Below are positions 1-7,826 of a DNA stretch of 64,000 nucleotides, piece after piece (positions within the stretch are counted from its first letter, which is position 1; each line of letters starts with the position of its first letter). The DNA is from Exercitatus varius (GTDB lineage Bacteria; Pseudomonadota; Gammaproteobacteria; Enterobacterales; Pasteurellaceae), in contig NZ_JARQTO010000009.1 in the NCBI RefSeq assembly GCF_029577735.1, positions 62,001 to 126,000 of the forward strand, given 5' to 3'. The notes beneath the pieces are model-generated. The model did not search any database. It was not told the DNA's origin and saw nothing but the letters and a program-made list of their open reading frames with translations. A program made the translations under genes and the position numbers.

Positions 1-1
1 G

Positions 2-1900
2 GGAAAAGTAGACTACATGACACCGAAATCCGTGGATGTGATCAGCGAACGGCAAATCGCCGATGAAAATGCGCAAAAAGTGGATCAGGCGTTACGTTAT
101 CAAGCGGGCATCGTGACCGAACCTTACGGCGGCGATAACGACACCGATTGGTTTAAAATCCGCGGTTTCGACGCTTCCATGACCTTAGACGGCACGGCGC
201 TGGGCAAAAACGGTTTCTTTGTGTGGCTGCCGAATACTTACGGCCTGGAAAGCATTGAAGTAGTGAAAGGCGCCGATTCTTTCACTTACGGCGCGGCGGA
301 AACCGGCGGGCTCGTGAATTTAGTCAGTAAACGCCCGACCAAGGATCCGAAAGGCGAAATCAAACTGACCGCAGGCAATAAAGACGAACGCGGTATCGGT
401 TTCGATGTCAGCAATAAATTTGCCGACAATTTACGTTATCGCGTGGTGGGCGATTACAACAAACGCCACGGACAAGTTAACGGCACTTGGCTGGAAAGCT
501 ATTACTTCGCGCCAAGTCTAACCTGGGATATTTCCGATAAAGCGGCATTCACCCTGCTGGCCAGCGTACAAAAAGACGTGGGCGTGCCGGTTAATCCGTT
601 CCTGCCGGCTTACGGTTCGTTAATCGATACGCCGAACGGCACTATCGAACGCGGTGTTAATCTGGGCGAACCGGATCAGGATTACACCGATCGCAGTCAA
701 TATTCCCTCGGTTACGAATACATCAACAAATTCGCCGAAGGCTGGACCTTTGCGCAAAATTATCGCTTCAGCCGTTTAAATATTGATCAGTATAATACGT
801 TCGCCTGGAGTTCCGACGCCATTTCCAACGCTTATCGCGGCTATGCTTACACCGTCGGTCACACCACCAATCACACCATTGATAACCGACTCAGCAAAGC
901 CTGGAAACTCGGCGAGGCGGAAAATATCACCACCGTCGGCATGGATTACCAGCATTCCGAAACCAAAGGTTTGAATAACGGTTTCGGCGCGGTAAACGCC
1001 ATCAATATGTTCCGCCCGGTATATAACCAAACGCCTTACAATCCGACGGGAACCGATTACAATCTGAAAAATATCCAGTTAGGCTTGTATGCGCAAAATC
1101 AATTACGTTACCAAAACTGGACATGGAATGTTTCCGCCCGTCACGACAAAGCCCGCGCCGATTCGAAAGCTAACGGCGCCGCCACCAGTTACAACGTCAG
1201 CCACAATTCTTATTCCACCGGTTTAATGTATCAATTCGACAACGGTTTGGCGCCTTACGCAAGCTACAGCGAATCCTTCCGGGCAATTGCCGGTAACGAC
1301 GGTTACGGACGCGCTTACAAACCTTATGAAGGCAAACAATACGAAGCGGGTTTAAAATACCTGCCGAGCTTTATGGACGGCACATTCTCCGTCGCTTGGT
1401 TTAATTTGGAAGAGAAAAACACCTTGGTAAGCGATCCGTCCCAAATTCAGGTGCAAGCCGGCAAACAAACCAGCCGTGGCATAGAAGTTCAAGCAAACTT
1501 AGCCTTCACCGACAACATTTCGGGACAATTCGCCTATACTTACACCAAAGCGAAAACCGACTTAGCATACAACCAAACCGTACGCAGCGCATTAATTCCG
1601 CGCCACGCCTATTCGGCAAAATTGAATTATCGCTTCACCGACAACGCGCTTAACGGCTTAACCGTCGGCGCGGGCGTACGTTATACCGGCTCAACGGTGG
1701 ACGAGCAATATTATAAAGGCTACAAAGTGGGTAACTACACGCTGGCGGATCTTTTCGCTAAATATGAATTTGCCGGCAACTGGGTCGCTCAGCTCAATAT
1801 AGACAATTTATTCGACAAAAAATACCTCGCCAGCTGCAGCTATTACTGTTACTACGGCGAAGGCCGCAAATTAACGGCAAATTTAACCTATAAATTCTAA
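2..1900 (+). CDS. TonB-dependent siderophore receptor, N-terminus cut by window edge
   Basis: Outer-membrane beta-barrel receptor that imports a ferric siderophore using TonB energy. The reading frame is open to the left edge, so the ATG at 17 is probably internal and the signal peptide, TonB box and start of the plug are missing. The visible part begins in the plug domain (PKSVDVISERQI, then IRGFDA and GLESIEVVKGADS) and continues through a barrel ending in a terminal aromatic (LTYKF), as required for BAM insertion. The C-terminal NLFDKKYLASCSYYCYYGEG segment with its cysteine pair resembles the FhuA/FoxA ferric-hydroxamate group, so a hydroxamate ligand is plausible but not shown. A strong terminator follows directly. 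Confidence 0.88.
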   Translation, partial: GKVDYMTPKSVDVISERQIADENAQKVDQALRYQAGIVTEPYGGDNDTDWFKIRGFDASMTLDGTALGKNGFFVWLPNTYGLESIEVVKGADSFTYGAAETGGLVNLVSKRPTKDPKGEIKLTAGNKDERGIGFDVSNKFADNLRYRVVGDYNKRHGQVNGTWLESYYFAPSLTWDISDKAAFTLLASVQKDVGVPVNPFLPAYGSLIDTPNGTIERGVNLGEPDQDYTDRSQYSLGYEYINKFAEGWTFAQNYRFSRLNIDQYNTFAWSSDAISNAYRGYAYTVGHTTNHTIDNRLSKAWKLGEAENITTVGMDYQHSETKGLNNGFGAVNAINMFRPVYNQTPYNPTGTDYNLKNIQLGLYAQNQLRYQNWTWNVSARHDKARADSKANGAATSYNVSHNSYSTGLMYQFDNGLAPYASYSESFRAIAGNDGYGRAYKPYEGKQYEAGLKYLPSFMDGTFSVAWFNLEEKNTLVSDPSQIQVQAGKQTSRGIEVQANLAFTDNISGQFAYTYTKAKTDLAYNQTVRSALIPRHAYSAKLNYRFTDNALNGLTVGAGVRYTGSTVDEQYYKGYKVGNYTLADLFAKYEFAGNWVAQLNIDNLFDKKYLASCSYYCYYGEGRKLTANLTYKF

Positions 1901-1915
1901 ATTCACTTGAAAAAC

Positions 1916-1950
1916 AAGGCTTATTGAACGAATCAATAAGCCTTTTCTTT
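1916..1950 (+). terminator. Rho-independent terminator of the siderophore receptor gene
   Basis: A perfect 12-bp stem, AAGGCTTATTGA (1916-1927) with TCAATAAGCCTT (1933-1944), has a 5-nt loop and is followed by a T-rich tract. It lies 16 bp after the receptor stop codon. Confidence 0.85.
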
Positions 1951-2094
1951 TTCGGAAATCGACATGTCAGGCTAAAAGTGCGGGCAAAATTTTGAATGTT
2001 TTTTTAACATTTCAAACGCCGGATGCCGCCCAAAAAACGTTGCAAAAAACGCCCGCACTTTTACGGCATCAGGCCGATATCGGCTTCGCTGAAA

Positions 2095-4233
2095 TTACAA
2101 TCGGTTAAATTCAATCAGCAGCGCGCTTTGCGGATCCAACACCGGAATGATCAGCCCGGCATGCGCCAGCCAGTCGCCGCGAACGTTGACGCTTTTACCG
2201 GCGAAGTCATCCAGCATCCATTGCGGAAAACTCTTCATCAAATGTCCGCCCTTGCCTGTTTTGATATAATCCGGAACGGCAAGAATTTTAACCTGATAAT
2301 CCGCTTTCGGATCGAGATAAGGCAGGCGCAGTTTGCCCATGCACTTATAATCCGGCATATCAAGCTGGCTGATGAGCACCACCGCCTGCGTTTTATCCTG
2401 CGCGACAACGCCGTTAATCAACGTGGTCTCGTCATGATGATCCAAACGGAAACTTTCCCCCGAATGCAACAACGGGCGAAGTTGTTTATGCAACGCGATA
2501 TATTTTGCGAAGCCCCGCCGTTCTTCCGCCGATTCTTTTACCGGATCAAGCTCAACGCCCATGTGTCCGAACAATGCGGTTAACCCTCTGAAATCAAAGG
2601 AAAAACTTCGCATAGTTGTCTGGCAAGGCGCGCCACCGATATGGGCGCCGATGACTTCCGGCGGATAAAAATAACTCATGCCCCGTTGAATTTTCTGGCG
2701 AGCTAACGCGTCGTTGTTATCGGAAGTCCAAAAACGTTGCGAGCGTTTCAGAATTTCAAAATCAATCCGCGCTCCGCCCGACGAGCAGCTTTCGATTTCA
2801 ACGTGAGGATAACGTTGCTGCAAAATATCAAATAAACGATAAGCGGCTTGAGTTTGTGCAGTCACCGCCGCTTTGCCCGAATGGCCCGGTTGAACCAAAC
2901 GACGATTGTGATCCCATTTGATGTAATCCACTTGATTCTGGCTTAACAGCCAATCCATACGTTCCAAAATGTAATGAAACGCGTCGGGATTGACTAAATC
3001 CAGCACGTATTGATGGCGTTCTTCCGGCTGTGCATAACCGTCCAATTGCAGCAACCAATCGGGATGTTGCCGGTACAGCATCGAACGTTTGCTGATCATT
3101 TCCGGTTCCATCCAAATCCCGAATTGCATGCCCAGCTTTTTCACCGCGTCAATCACCGGCGTTAAACCGTTCGGATACTTTTTCTCATCCAGGAACCAAT
3201 CGCCTAATCCGCCGAAATCATCGTTCCGACCGATAAACCAACCGTCGTCGATGATAAAACGTTCCACGCCCATTTCCGCCGCTTTTTCCGCCATCGCGAT
3301 AATATGAGCGGGATCGTGATCAAACATCACGCCTTCCCAAATATTAAGATGGACGGGACGAACCGGCTGCGCAAAGTGCAGAATATGGTTTCGGATATGA
3401 CGGTGAAATTGTTGCGACATGCCGTTCAAGCCGCTATCGGAATAAACGGTATAAACCCAAGGGGTGGAAAGCGATTCGCCTTTTTCTAAAGCGATTTCAC
3501 CGGGCAAATAAAGATTTTCCAGTTGCGCGAAGCGACGTCCGTCAATCAATACGTCGGCACGAATGCGATGATTGCCCGACCAGGCCAAATGAAAGCCCCA
3601 AACTTCGCCCTGTTGCTGACTGAAATGCGGTCGTCCCAGCACCAGATTCGGCGCATACTCGTGAGAAGTGCGTCCATGGCGATTTTCCTGCACAAAGGCG
3701 CCGTGTTTTAACCGGGTGCGGTTTTCCTGCAACTCTCGGCACCAGCGCCCGTAAAAACTGAGCACTTCATCGGCATATTCCGGCACCGGCAAAGTGACCG
3801 CAAGACGATTAACGGTAAACTTGCTTTCGCCGAGGTTGGTTAAGGTGTTACGGAATTTAAACACACCGTTTTCATCGCTCTCGATTTCCGTTTTAAACGC
3901 CAGTTGTGCAACGGAGTCTTCCGCTTCAATCAAAAAAACGTTGTCATTTTTGACCGCACTTTTGGTTTTGAATACCGGCGCCCAGTCGTAACCGTCGCGG
4001 TGTCCGTCCACACTTGAGGAACCCCAAAAGCCTCGTCCGTTTTCGGCGGCAAAGGTGACCGGCGTATCCACATCCAAACCGCCGTTGGATACGCCGCGCT
4101 CCAGGCTTAACGCATCCGCTTCCGTGATTTCGTCAATATCTAAACGCGCGCCCCAATAAAGAATTTCCGCCGGTTCTGAACGAATAATTAAATCCGTATT
4201 GCCGGCGCTTAAACGAATAATATTTTTCATCAT
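2095..4233 (-). CDS. rafA: Alpha-galactosidase, GH36 family (RafA-type)
   Basis: Retaining alpha-galactosidase hydrolysing alpha-1,6-galactosides such as melibiose and raffinose, probably cytoplasmic because no signal peptide is seen. At 712 residues it matches the long RafA-type GH36 enzymes. The nucleophile is predicted as Asp441 in YIKWDHNR and the acid/base as Asp505 in WTSDNNDA; CSSGGARID between them is also a GH36 hallmark. Two Met codons are adjacent at the start (4233 and 4230). The ATG at 4233 overlaps the TGA of the upstream transporter gene as ATGA, with AGGGAAG just upstream, suggesting translational coupling. The E. coli mel locus instead uses the unrelated GH4 enzyme MelA. The symbol rafA is by family resemblance only. 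Confidence 0.9.
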   Translation of the reverse strand: MMKNIIRLSAGNTDLIIRSEPAEILYWGARLDIDEITEADALSLERGVSNGGLDVDTPVTFAAENGRGFWGSSSVDGHRDGYDWAPVFKTKSAVKNDNVFLIEAEDSVAQLAFKTEIESDENGVFKFRNTLTNLGESKFTVNRLAVTLPVPEYADEVLSFYGRWCRELQENRTRLKHGAFVQENRHGRTSHEYAPNLVLGRPHFSQQQGEVWGFHLAWSGNHRIRADVLIDGRRFAQLENLYLPGEIALEKGESLSTPWVYTVYSDSGLNGMSQQFHRHIRNHILHFAQPVRPVHLNIWEGVMFDHDPAHIIAMAEKAAEMGVERFIIDDGWFIGRNDDFGGLGDWFLDEKKYPNGLTPVIDAVKKLGMQFGIWMEPEMISKRSMLYRQHPDWLLQLDGYAQPEERHQYVLDLVNPDAFHYILERMDWLLSQNQVDYIKWDHNRRLVQPGHSGKAAVTAQTQAAYRLFDILQQRYPHVEIESCSSGGARIDFEILKRSQRFWTSDNNDALARQKIQRGMSYFYPPEVIGAHIGGAPCQTTMRSFSFDFRGLTALFGHMGVELDPVKESAEERRGFAKYIALHKQLRPLLHSGESFRLDHHDETTLINGVVAQDKTQAVVLISQLDMPDYKCMGKLRLPYLDPKADYQVKILAVPDYIKTGKGGHLMKSFPQWMLDDFAGKSVNVRGDWLAHAGLIIPVLDPQSALLIEFNRL

Positions 4234-5606
4234 CTTCCCTCTTTCACACTTCTGTATTTATCCAATAACACGATATTGACTTTCGCCAATAAATCTCCGT
4301 GCAATTTGTAATAACGGAAGTAAACGAACAATTTGATACTGTAAAACAAAATCGGCAAGCCGATCATAATGACTTTCATCCAAAAAATCGTGTTTTCGTT
4401 TTGTACTTGGTTCGGCACATAATTAATTGCGGTTAATAACACACCGATCAGCAGGGCGGAAATTGCGGAGCCCGCTTTTACCACCATGGTTTGTACGGAA
4501 TAAGCGATGCTTTCCGAGCGAATGCCGAGCTTGTATTCGCCGTAATCCACGGTATCCGCCACCATAATGACCTGCAATGTCCAGAATAATGCGCTGCCGA
4601 TTTGCATAAAAATACCGGCAAGAATAATTAAAAATACGCTCGGGGTTTCCGTCATGCCCGTATAAGCAAGAATTAAACAGCTTAAAATCGAGCTGACGGA
4701 AATCGTAATCCACAACGTGCGGCGTGAAAATAAACGCACCAAACGGGCAAAAAAGACAATAATGATCAGATTCGCAATACCGGCGTAGGACATGTAGTAA
4801 GGGAACATTTCCTTGTCGCCCACCACATAAGTGAAATAATAAATCGCAAAGCCGGAAATAATATTGCTGGCGATGTTATAACATAACGCCATCACCAAAA
4901 GGCTGAAAAGCTGATCGTTACGCGGAATTAAGGAAATCAAGGTTTTAAGCGGAATGCGCGCCTGAGCTTCGCCGTTCAGATTATCCGAAGAATATTTCTC
5001 TTTTAAATTCACCAACGTAATAACGGTTGAGGCGATGAAAAAGACGATAATAATGATGGTAAACATGCGAAAGCCGAAGCCTTTATCCTCGCCGCCGACA
5101 TAATCCACAAAAGCGATACAGGTTCCCGCGGTGATAAAATTGGCAAGACTTGAAAAGAATCGCGGATAAGGAACTAATTCTTCACGTTCATGCTGATCCA
5201 AGGTTAACGTCGGGGTTAAGGACCAAAACGGAATATCCATTAAAGTGTAAGTCATGCCCCATAAAATGTAGGTCACGGCGATATACGCGATTAATGCCGT
5301 ACCGCTAAAATAATCCGCGCAAAACAAAGAAAAAAGAACAAGAGAATTTAAAATCGTACCGATTAAAATCCAAGGCTTAAATTTCCCCCAACGACTACGC
5401 GTATTATTCACAATCCATCCCATGATCGGATCGTTGAGCGCATCCCAAATTCGCGCAACCATAAAAATCGTTCCTACGATAGCGCCCGATACGCCAAGCA
5501 CATCCGTGTAATAATACATTAAATACATATACACGATATGAATGGCGAAGTCTTTTCCGTAAGCGCCCAAGCCAAAGCTCAATTTTGTTTTCATTGATAA
5601 ACTCAT
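4230..5606 (-). CDS. melB: Melibiose:cation symporter MelB (GPH family)
   Basis: Twelve-helix inner-membrane sugar:cation symporter. The 458-residue product is close to E. coli MelB along its whole length: N-terminal KDFAIHIVYMYLMYYYTDV, then ARIWDALNDPIMGW containing the cation-site aspartates, RWGKFKPWILIGT, and the late VADTVDYGEYKLGIRSESIA loop. The start at 5606 has an AGGTGA ribosome site 5 nt upstream. It is the first gene of a melB-galactosidase operon and overlaps the next gene by 4 nt. Likely substrates are melibiose and related alpha-galactosides, with uptake probably induced through the divergent MelR. Confidence 0.95.
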   Translation of the reverse strand: MSLSMKTKLSFGLGAYGKDFAIHIVYMYLMYYYTDVLGVSGAIVGTIFMVARIWDALNDPIMGWIVNNTRSRWGKFKPWILIGTILNSLVLFSLFCADYFSGTALIAYIAVTYILWGMTYTLMDIPFWSLTPTLTLDQHEREELVPYPRFFSSLANFITAGTCIAFVDYVGGEDKGFGFRMFTIIIIVFFIASTVITLVNLKEKYSSDNLNGEAQARIPLKTLISLIPRNDQLFSLLVMALCYNIASNIISGFAIYYFTYVVGDKEMFPYYMSYAGIANLIIIVFFARLVRLFSRRTLWITISVSSILSCLILAYTGMTETPSVFLIILAGIFMQIGSALFWTLQVIMVADTVDYGEYKLGIRSESIAYSVQTMVVKAGSAISALLIGVLLTAINYVPNQVQNENTIFWMKVIMIGLPILFYSIKLFVYFRYYKLHGDLLAKVNIVLLDKYRSVKEGR

Positions 5607-5816
5607 TTTTCACCTCATGCTACAAATAACCTATCCGTACGTTAATATTTGCATAAGAAAACCAAAAAATTCTATCCGATTTTTTCAGCAAAATTCCTGA
5701 AAACTCAGATTACGTGATCGAACAAATAAAATCTGAACATTCGAGAAAATTTCACTAGAAAACGCTATTTTAAGCGCTATACTAAACACCAATAAAAAAT
5801 AAGAATAACTTAAATC
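5607..5816. promoter_or_regulatory. Divergent melB / melR control region
   Basis: This 210-bp AT-rich spacer separates the divergent transporter and regulator genes and must hold both promoters. TATACT at 5778-5783 is a reasonable -10 for melR, but no good -35 lies upstream, as expected for an activator-dependent promoter. I could not identify MelR half-sites or a clear CRP palindrome by eye. Confidence 0.45.
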
Positions 5817-6827
5817 ATGAACATGCCATCTCGCATAATAAAACTGCCGGAAAACTTGCGGGAACAATCCGGCAGCGAACAAATCAGCCCTTTGTCGCTT
5901 TCCCTGGATGCCCGCCCGATTAACGTTAACGTGCAGCAACCGCCGGAAAATATGCCCGCTTATCATTGGCACGGGCATATCGAAATCAATATTCCCTTCG
6001 ATGACGACGTAGAATATATTTTCAACGAAAACAATACGGTTATTCGTGCGGGACACATCGGCATTTTCTGGGCCTCCGTTCCTCATCGGCTAATTGACAA
6101 ACGTCACTGTCAGACGATGGCGGTATTTGATATTCCCGTTTACCAATTTCTGTCCTGGCAACTGTCGCAAAATCTGATCAATCACATCACTCACGGCATT
6201 ATCATTCAATCGAAAAATCCGCATTTAGTCAGCTTATTTGAAGTCCGACGCTGGGAAAAAGAATTAAAATCGGAAGATCCGAACCGTCATCAACTGGTTT
6301 ACGACGAAATTCAACTGATGATCAAACGTATCAGTTTGGACGGTTGGACGTTATTGCTGGAACTGCCGAAAACCGTCAGTCATCAAATTTCCGGCTCCAG
6401 ACATGCACAGAATTATGTTCGAACGATGCTTGATTACATCGCCAATCATTATAATGAGCCGCTCACCGTACAAGCGGTAGCCAGCGCGGTAGGATTAAAT
6501 AGCAACTATGCGATGAGTTTATTCCAAAGCGCCATGCAGCTTACCATCAAACAATACATTATGATGATGCGCATCAATCATGCCAAGGCGCTGCTGAGCG
6601 ACACCAACAAAAGCATGCTGGATATTTCGCTCACCACCGGCTTTGGTTCGATCAGTCGCTTTTACGACAATTTTCTAAAATACACCGGTCTTTCGCCCAA
6701 CAAATACCGCAAACAGATCCGCGCCAAGGACAGCTGGTCGGCGCAAGGGCTCATTCCCACCAACCAATCCGTGAAAGGCGCCAGCACGGGCGAAAAATTA
6801 ATCACCAAAAACATTCGGCAACTCTAA
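5817..6827 (+). CDS. melR: Melibiose operon regulator MelR (AraC family)
   Basis: Sugar-responsive transcription activator. The N-terminal part is a cupin-like sensor with AYHWHGHIEINIPFDDDVEY, very similar to E. coli MelR. The C-terminal ~100 residues (about 205-302) form the double helix-turn-helix AraC DNA-binding domain, including YIMMMRINHAKALLSDT and GFGSISRFYDNF. At 336 residues it is about 30 longer than E. coli MelR, the excess being an extra C-terminal tail rich in polar residues. Met codons occur at 5817 and 5823, both with weak ribosome sites, so the exact start is uncertain. It is divergent from melB and probably activates the melB-galactosidase operon when melibiose is present. 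Confidence 0.93.
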   Translation: MNMPSRIIKLPENLREQSGSEQISPLSLSLDARPINVNVQQPPENMPAYHWHGHIEINIPFDDDVEYIFNENNTVIRAGHIGIFWASVPHRLIDKRHCQTMAVFDIPVYQFLSWQLSQNLINHITHGIIIQSKNPHLVSLFEVRRWEKELKSEDPNRHQLVYDEIQLMIKRISLDGWTLLLELPKTVSHQISGSRHAQNYVRTMLDYIANHYNEPLTVQAVASAVGLNSNYAMSLFQSAMQLTIKQYIMMMRINHAKALLSDTNKSMLDISLTTGFGSISRFYDNFLKYTGLSPNKYRKQIRAKDSWSAQGLIPTNQSVKGASTGEKLITKNIRQL

Positions 6828-6841
6828 ACAAGGACAATTTT

Positions 6842-7558
6842 ATGCAATTCCCCCCTCTTCAATCCGCCGCATTTATCCGTCGCTACAAACGCTTTATGGC
6901 GGACGTAGAACGGCCGAACGGCGAAATCATCACCCTTCACTGCGCCAACACCGGCGCCATGACCGGCTGCGCGGAAAAAGGCGATACCGTTTGGTATTCC
7001 GATTCCAAAAGCGCCACGCGGAAATATCCCTGCTCCTGGGAACTGACTCAACTTGCAAACGGCAATCTGGTTTGCATCAACACTCACCGTTCCAACCAAT
7101 TAGTGCACGAAGCCTTACAAAATAAAGGGATTAAAGAACTCGCCGACTATTCGGAGATTTACCCCGAAGTCAAATACGGTGAAGAAAACAGCCGCATCGA
7201 TTTTCTGCTGAAAGGCGAAGGCTTGCCCGATTGTTACGTAGAAGTAAAATCCATCACCTTGGTAAAAAACAACATCGGCATGTTTCCCGACGCCGTAACC
7301 AGCCGCGGACAAAAACACATCCGCGAATTACTCGCCGCGAAAAAACAAGGACATCGCGCCGTCGTGTTATTCGCCGGCCTGCACGACGGTTTCGATTGTT
7401 TCAAAATCGCCGAATACATCGATCCCGAATACGACCGGCTGTTAAAAAACGCCATGCAACAAGGCGTGGAAGCTTACGCCTACGCGGGAAAATTCGAGAA
7501 AATACAAGGCATTCCTACCGCACTTTCGCTGACGCATAAAGTGCCGTTCATCGAATGA
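6842..7558 (+). CDS. sfsA: Sugar fermentation stimulation protein SfsA
   Basis: Member of the SfsA family, 238 residues against about 234 in E. coli. The family has an OB-fold-like N-terminal DNA-binding part and a nuclease-like C-terminal domain, and was linked to maltose metabolism by overexpression. Conserved blocks seen are NTGAMTGCAEKGDTVW, the region around EVKSITLV, and FPDAVTSRGQKHIREL. AAGGACAA precedes the ATG. It begins 14 bp after melR in the same direction, so it may be partly co-transcribed, although its role is not obviously specific to melibiose. An inverted uptake-signal hairpin follows it. Confidence 0.93.
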   Translation: MQFPPLQSAAFIRRYKRFMADVERPNGEIITLHCANTGAMTGCAEKGDTVWYSDSKSATRKYPCSWELTQLANGNLVCINTHRSNQLVHEALQNKGIKELADYSEIYPEVKYGEENSRIDFLLKGEGLPDCYVEVKSITLVKNNIGMFPDAVTSRGQKHIRELLAAKKQGHRAVVLFAGLHDGFDCFKIAEYIDPEYDRLLKNAMQQGVEAYAYAGKFEKIQGIPTALSLTHKVPFIE

Positions 7559-7596
7559 AAAGATGCCGGTTAACGCGTTTTAACCGATTAAAATAT

Positions 7597-7666
7597 AAAA
7601 AGTGCGGTCAAAATTTTGAATGTTTTTTGAATTAAAAAAACAAGCGAAAATTTGACCGCACTTTTT
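7597..7666. terminator. Inverted uptake-signal pair between sfsA and the feo operon
   Basis: Two head-to-head copies of the uptake signal (AAAAAGTGCGGTCAAAATTT and its complement) form a long stem with a T-rich end on either strand. It separates convergent transcription units, so it probably terminates both. Dual use of uptake-signal pairs as terminators is known in Pasteurellaceae. Confidence 0.7.
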
Positions 7667-7681
7667 GCTGCGTTAGCGGTT

Positions 7682-7825
7682 TTACGGACAGCCTTTTTTG
7701 CCGCCGCAGCGATCACAGCCTCCGCACAGATCGTTCTTAGCCGTTTTGGACTTAAACACAAATTTACGTAATAGATACAATACGCAAACGCCGACGATGA
7801 GGCCGACAATAATAGATTGTTCCAT
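7682..7825 (-). CDS. Small Cys-rich FeoB-associated membrane protein (47 aa)
   Basis: Short gene identified by translating the bases downstream of feoB. The product has one N-terminal membrane helix (SIIVGLIVGVCVLYLL), a basic linker, and a Cys-rich tail with cysteines at 34, 37, 40 and 46 (CGGCDRCGGKKGC). This architecture matches the FeoB-associated Cys-rich membrane protein family. The ATG lies one base after the feoB TAA, and the likely ribosome site (GAGGATC) is inside the feoB end, so translation should be coupled. It occupies the place of feoC in enteric feo operons but is not a winged-helix FeoC. A role in ferrous-iron transport or sensing is inferred from family and position. Confidence 0.82.
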   Translation of the reverse strand: MEQSIIVGLIVGVCVLYLLRKFVFKSKTAKNDLCGGCDRCGGKKGCP

Positions 7826-7826
7826 C

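Noticed and set aside
2023..2583. 186-aa plus-strand frame opposite the alpha-galactosidase
   Set aside because: It is an antisense shadow of a highly conserved enzyme gene, with no recognisable domain.
7588..7809. 73-aa minus-strand frame overlapping the FeoB-associated gene
   Set aside because: It runs in another frame through the Cys-rich gene and the uptake-signal hairpin and has no ribosome site; the 47-aa frame fits a known family and abuts feoB.
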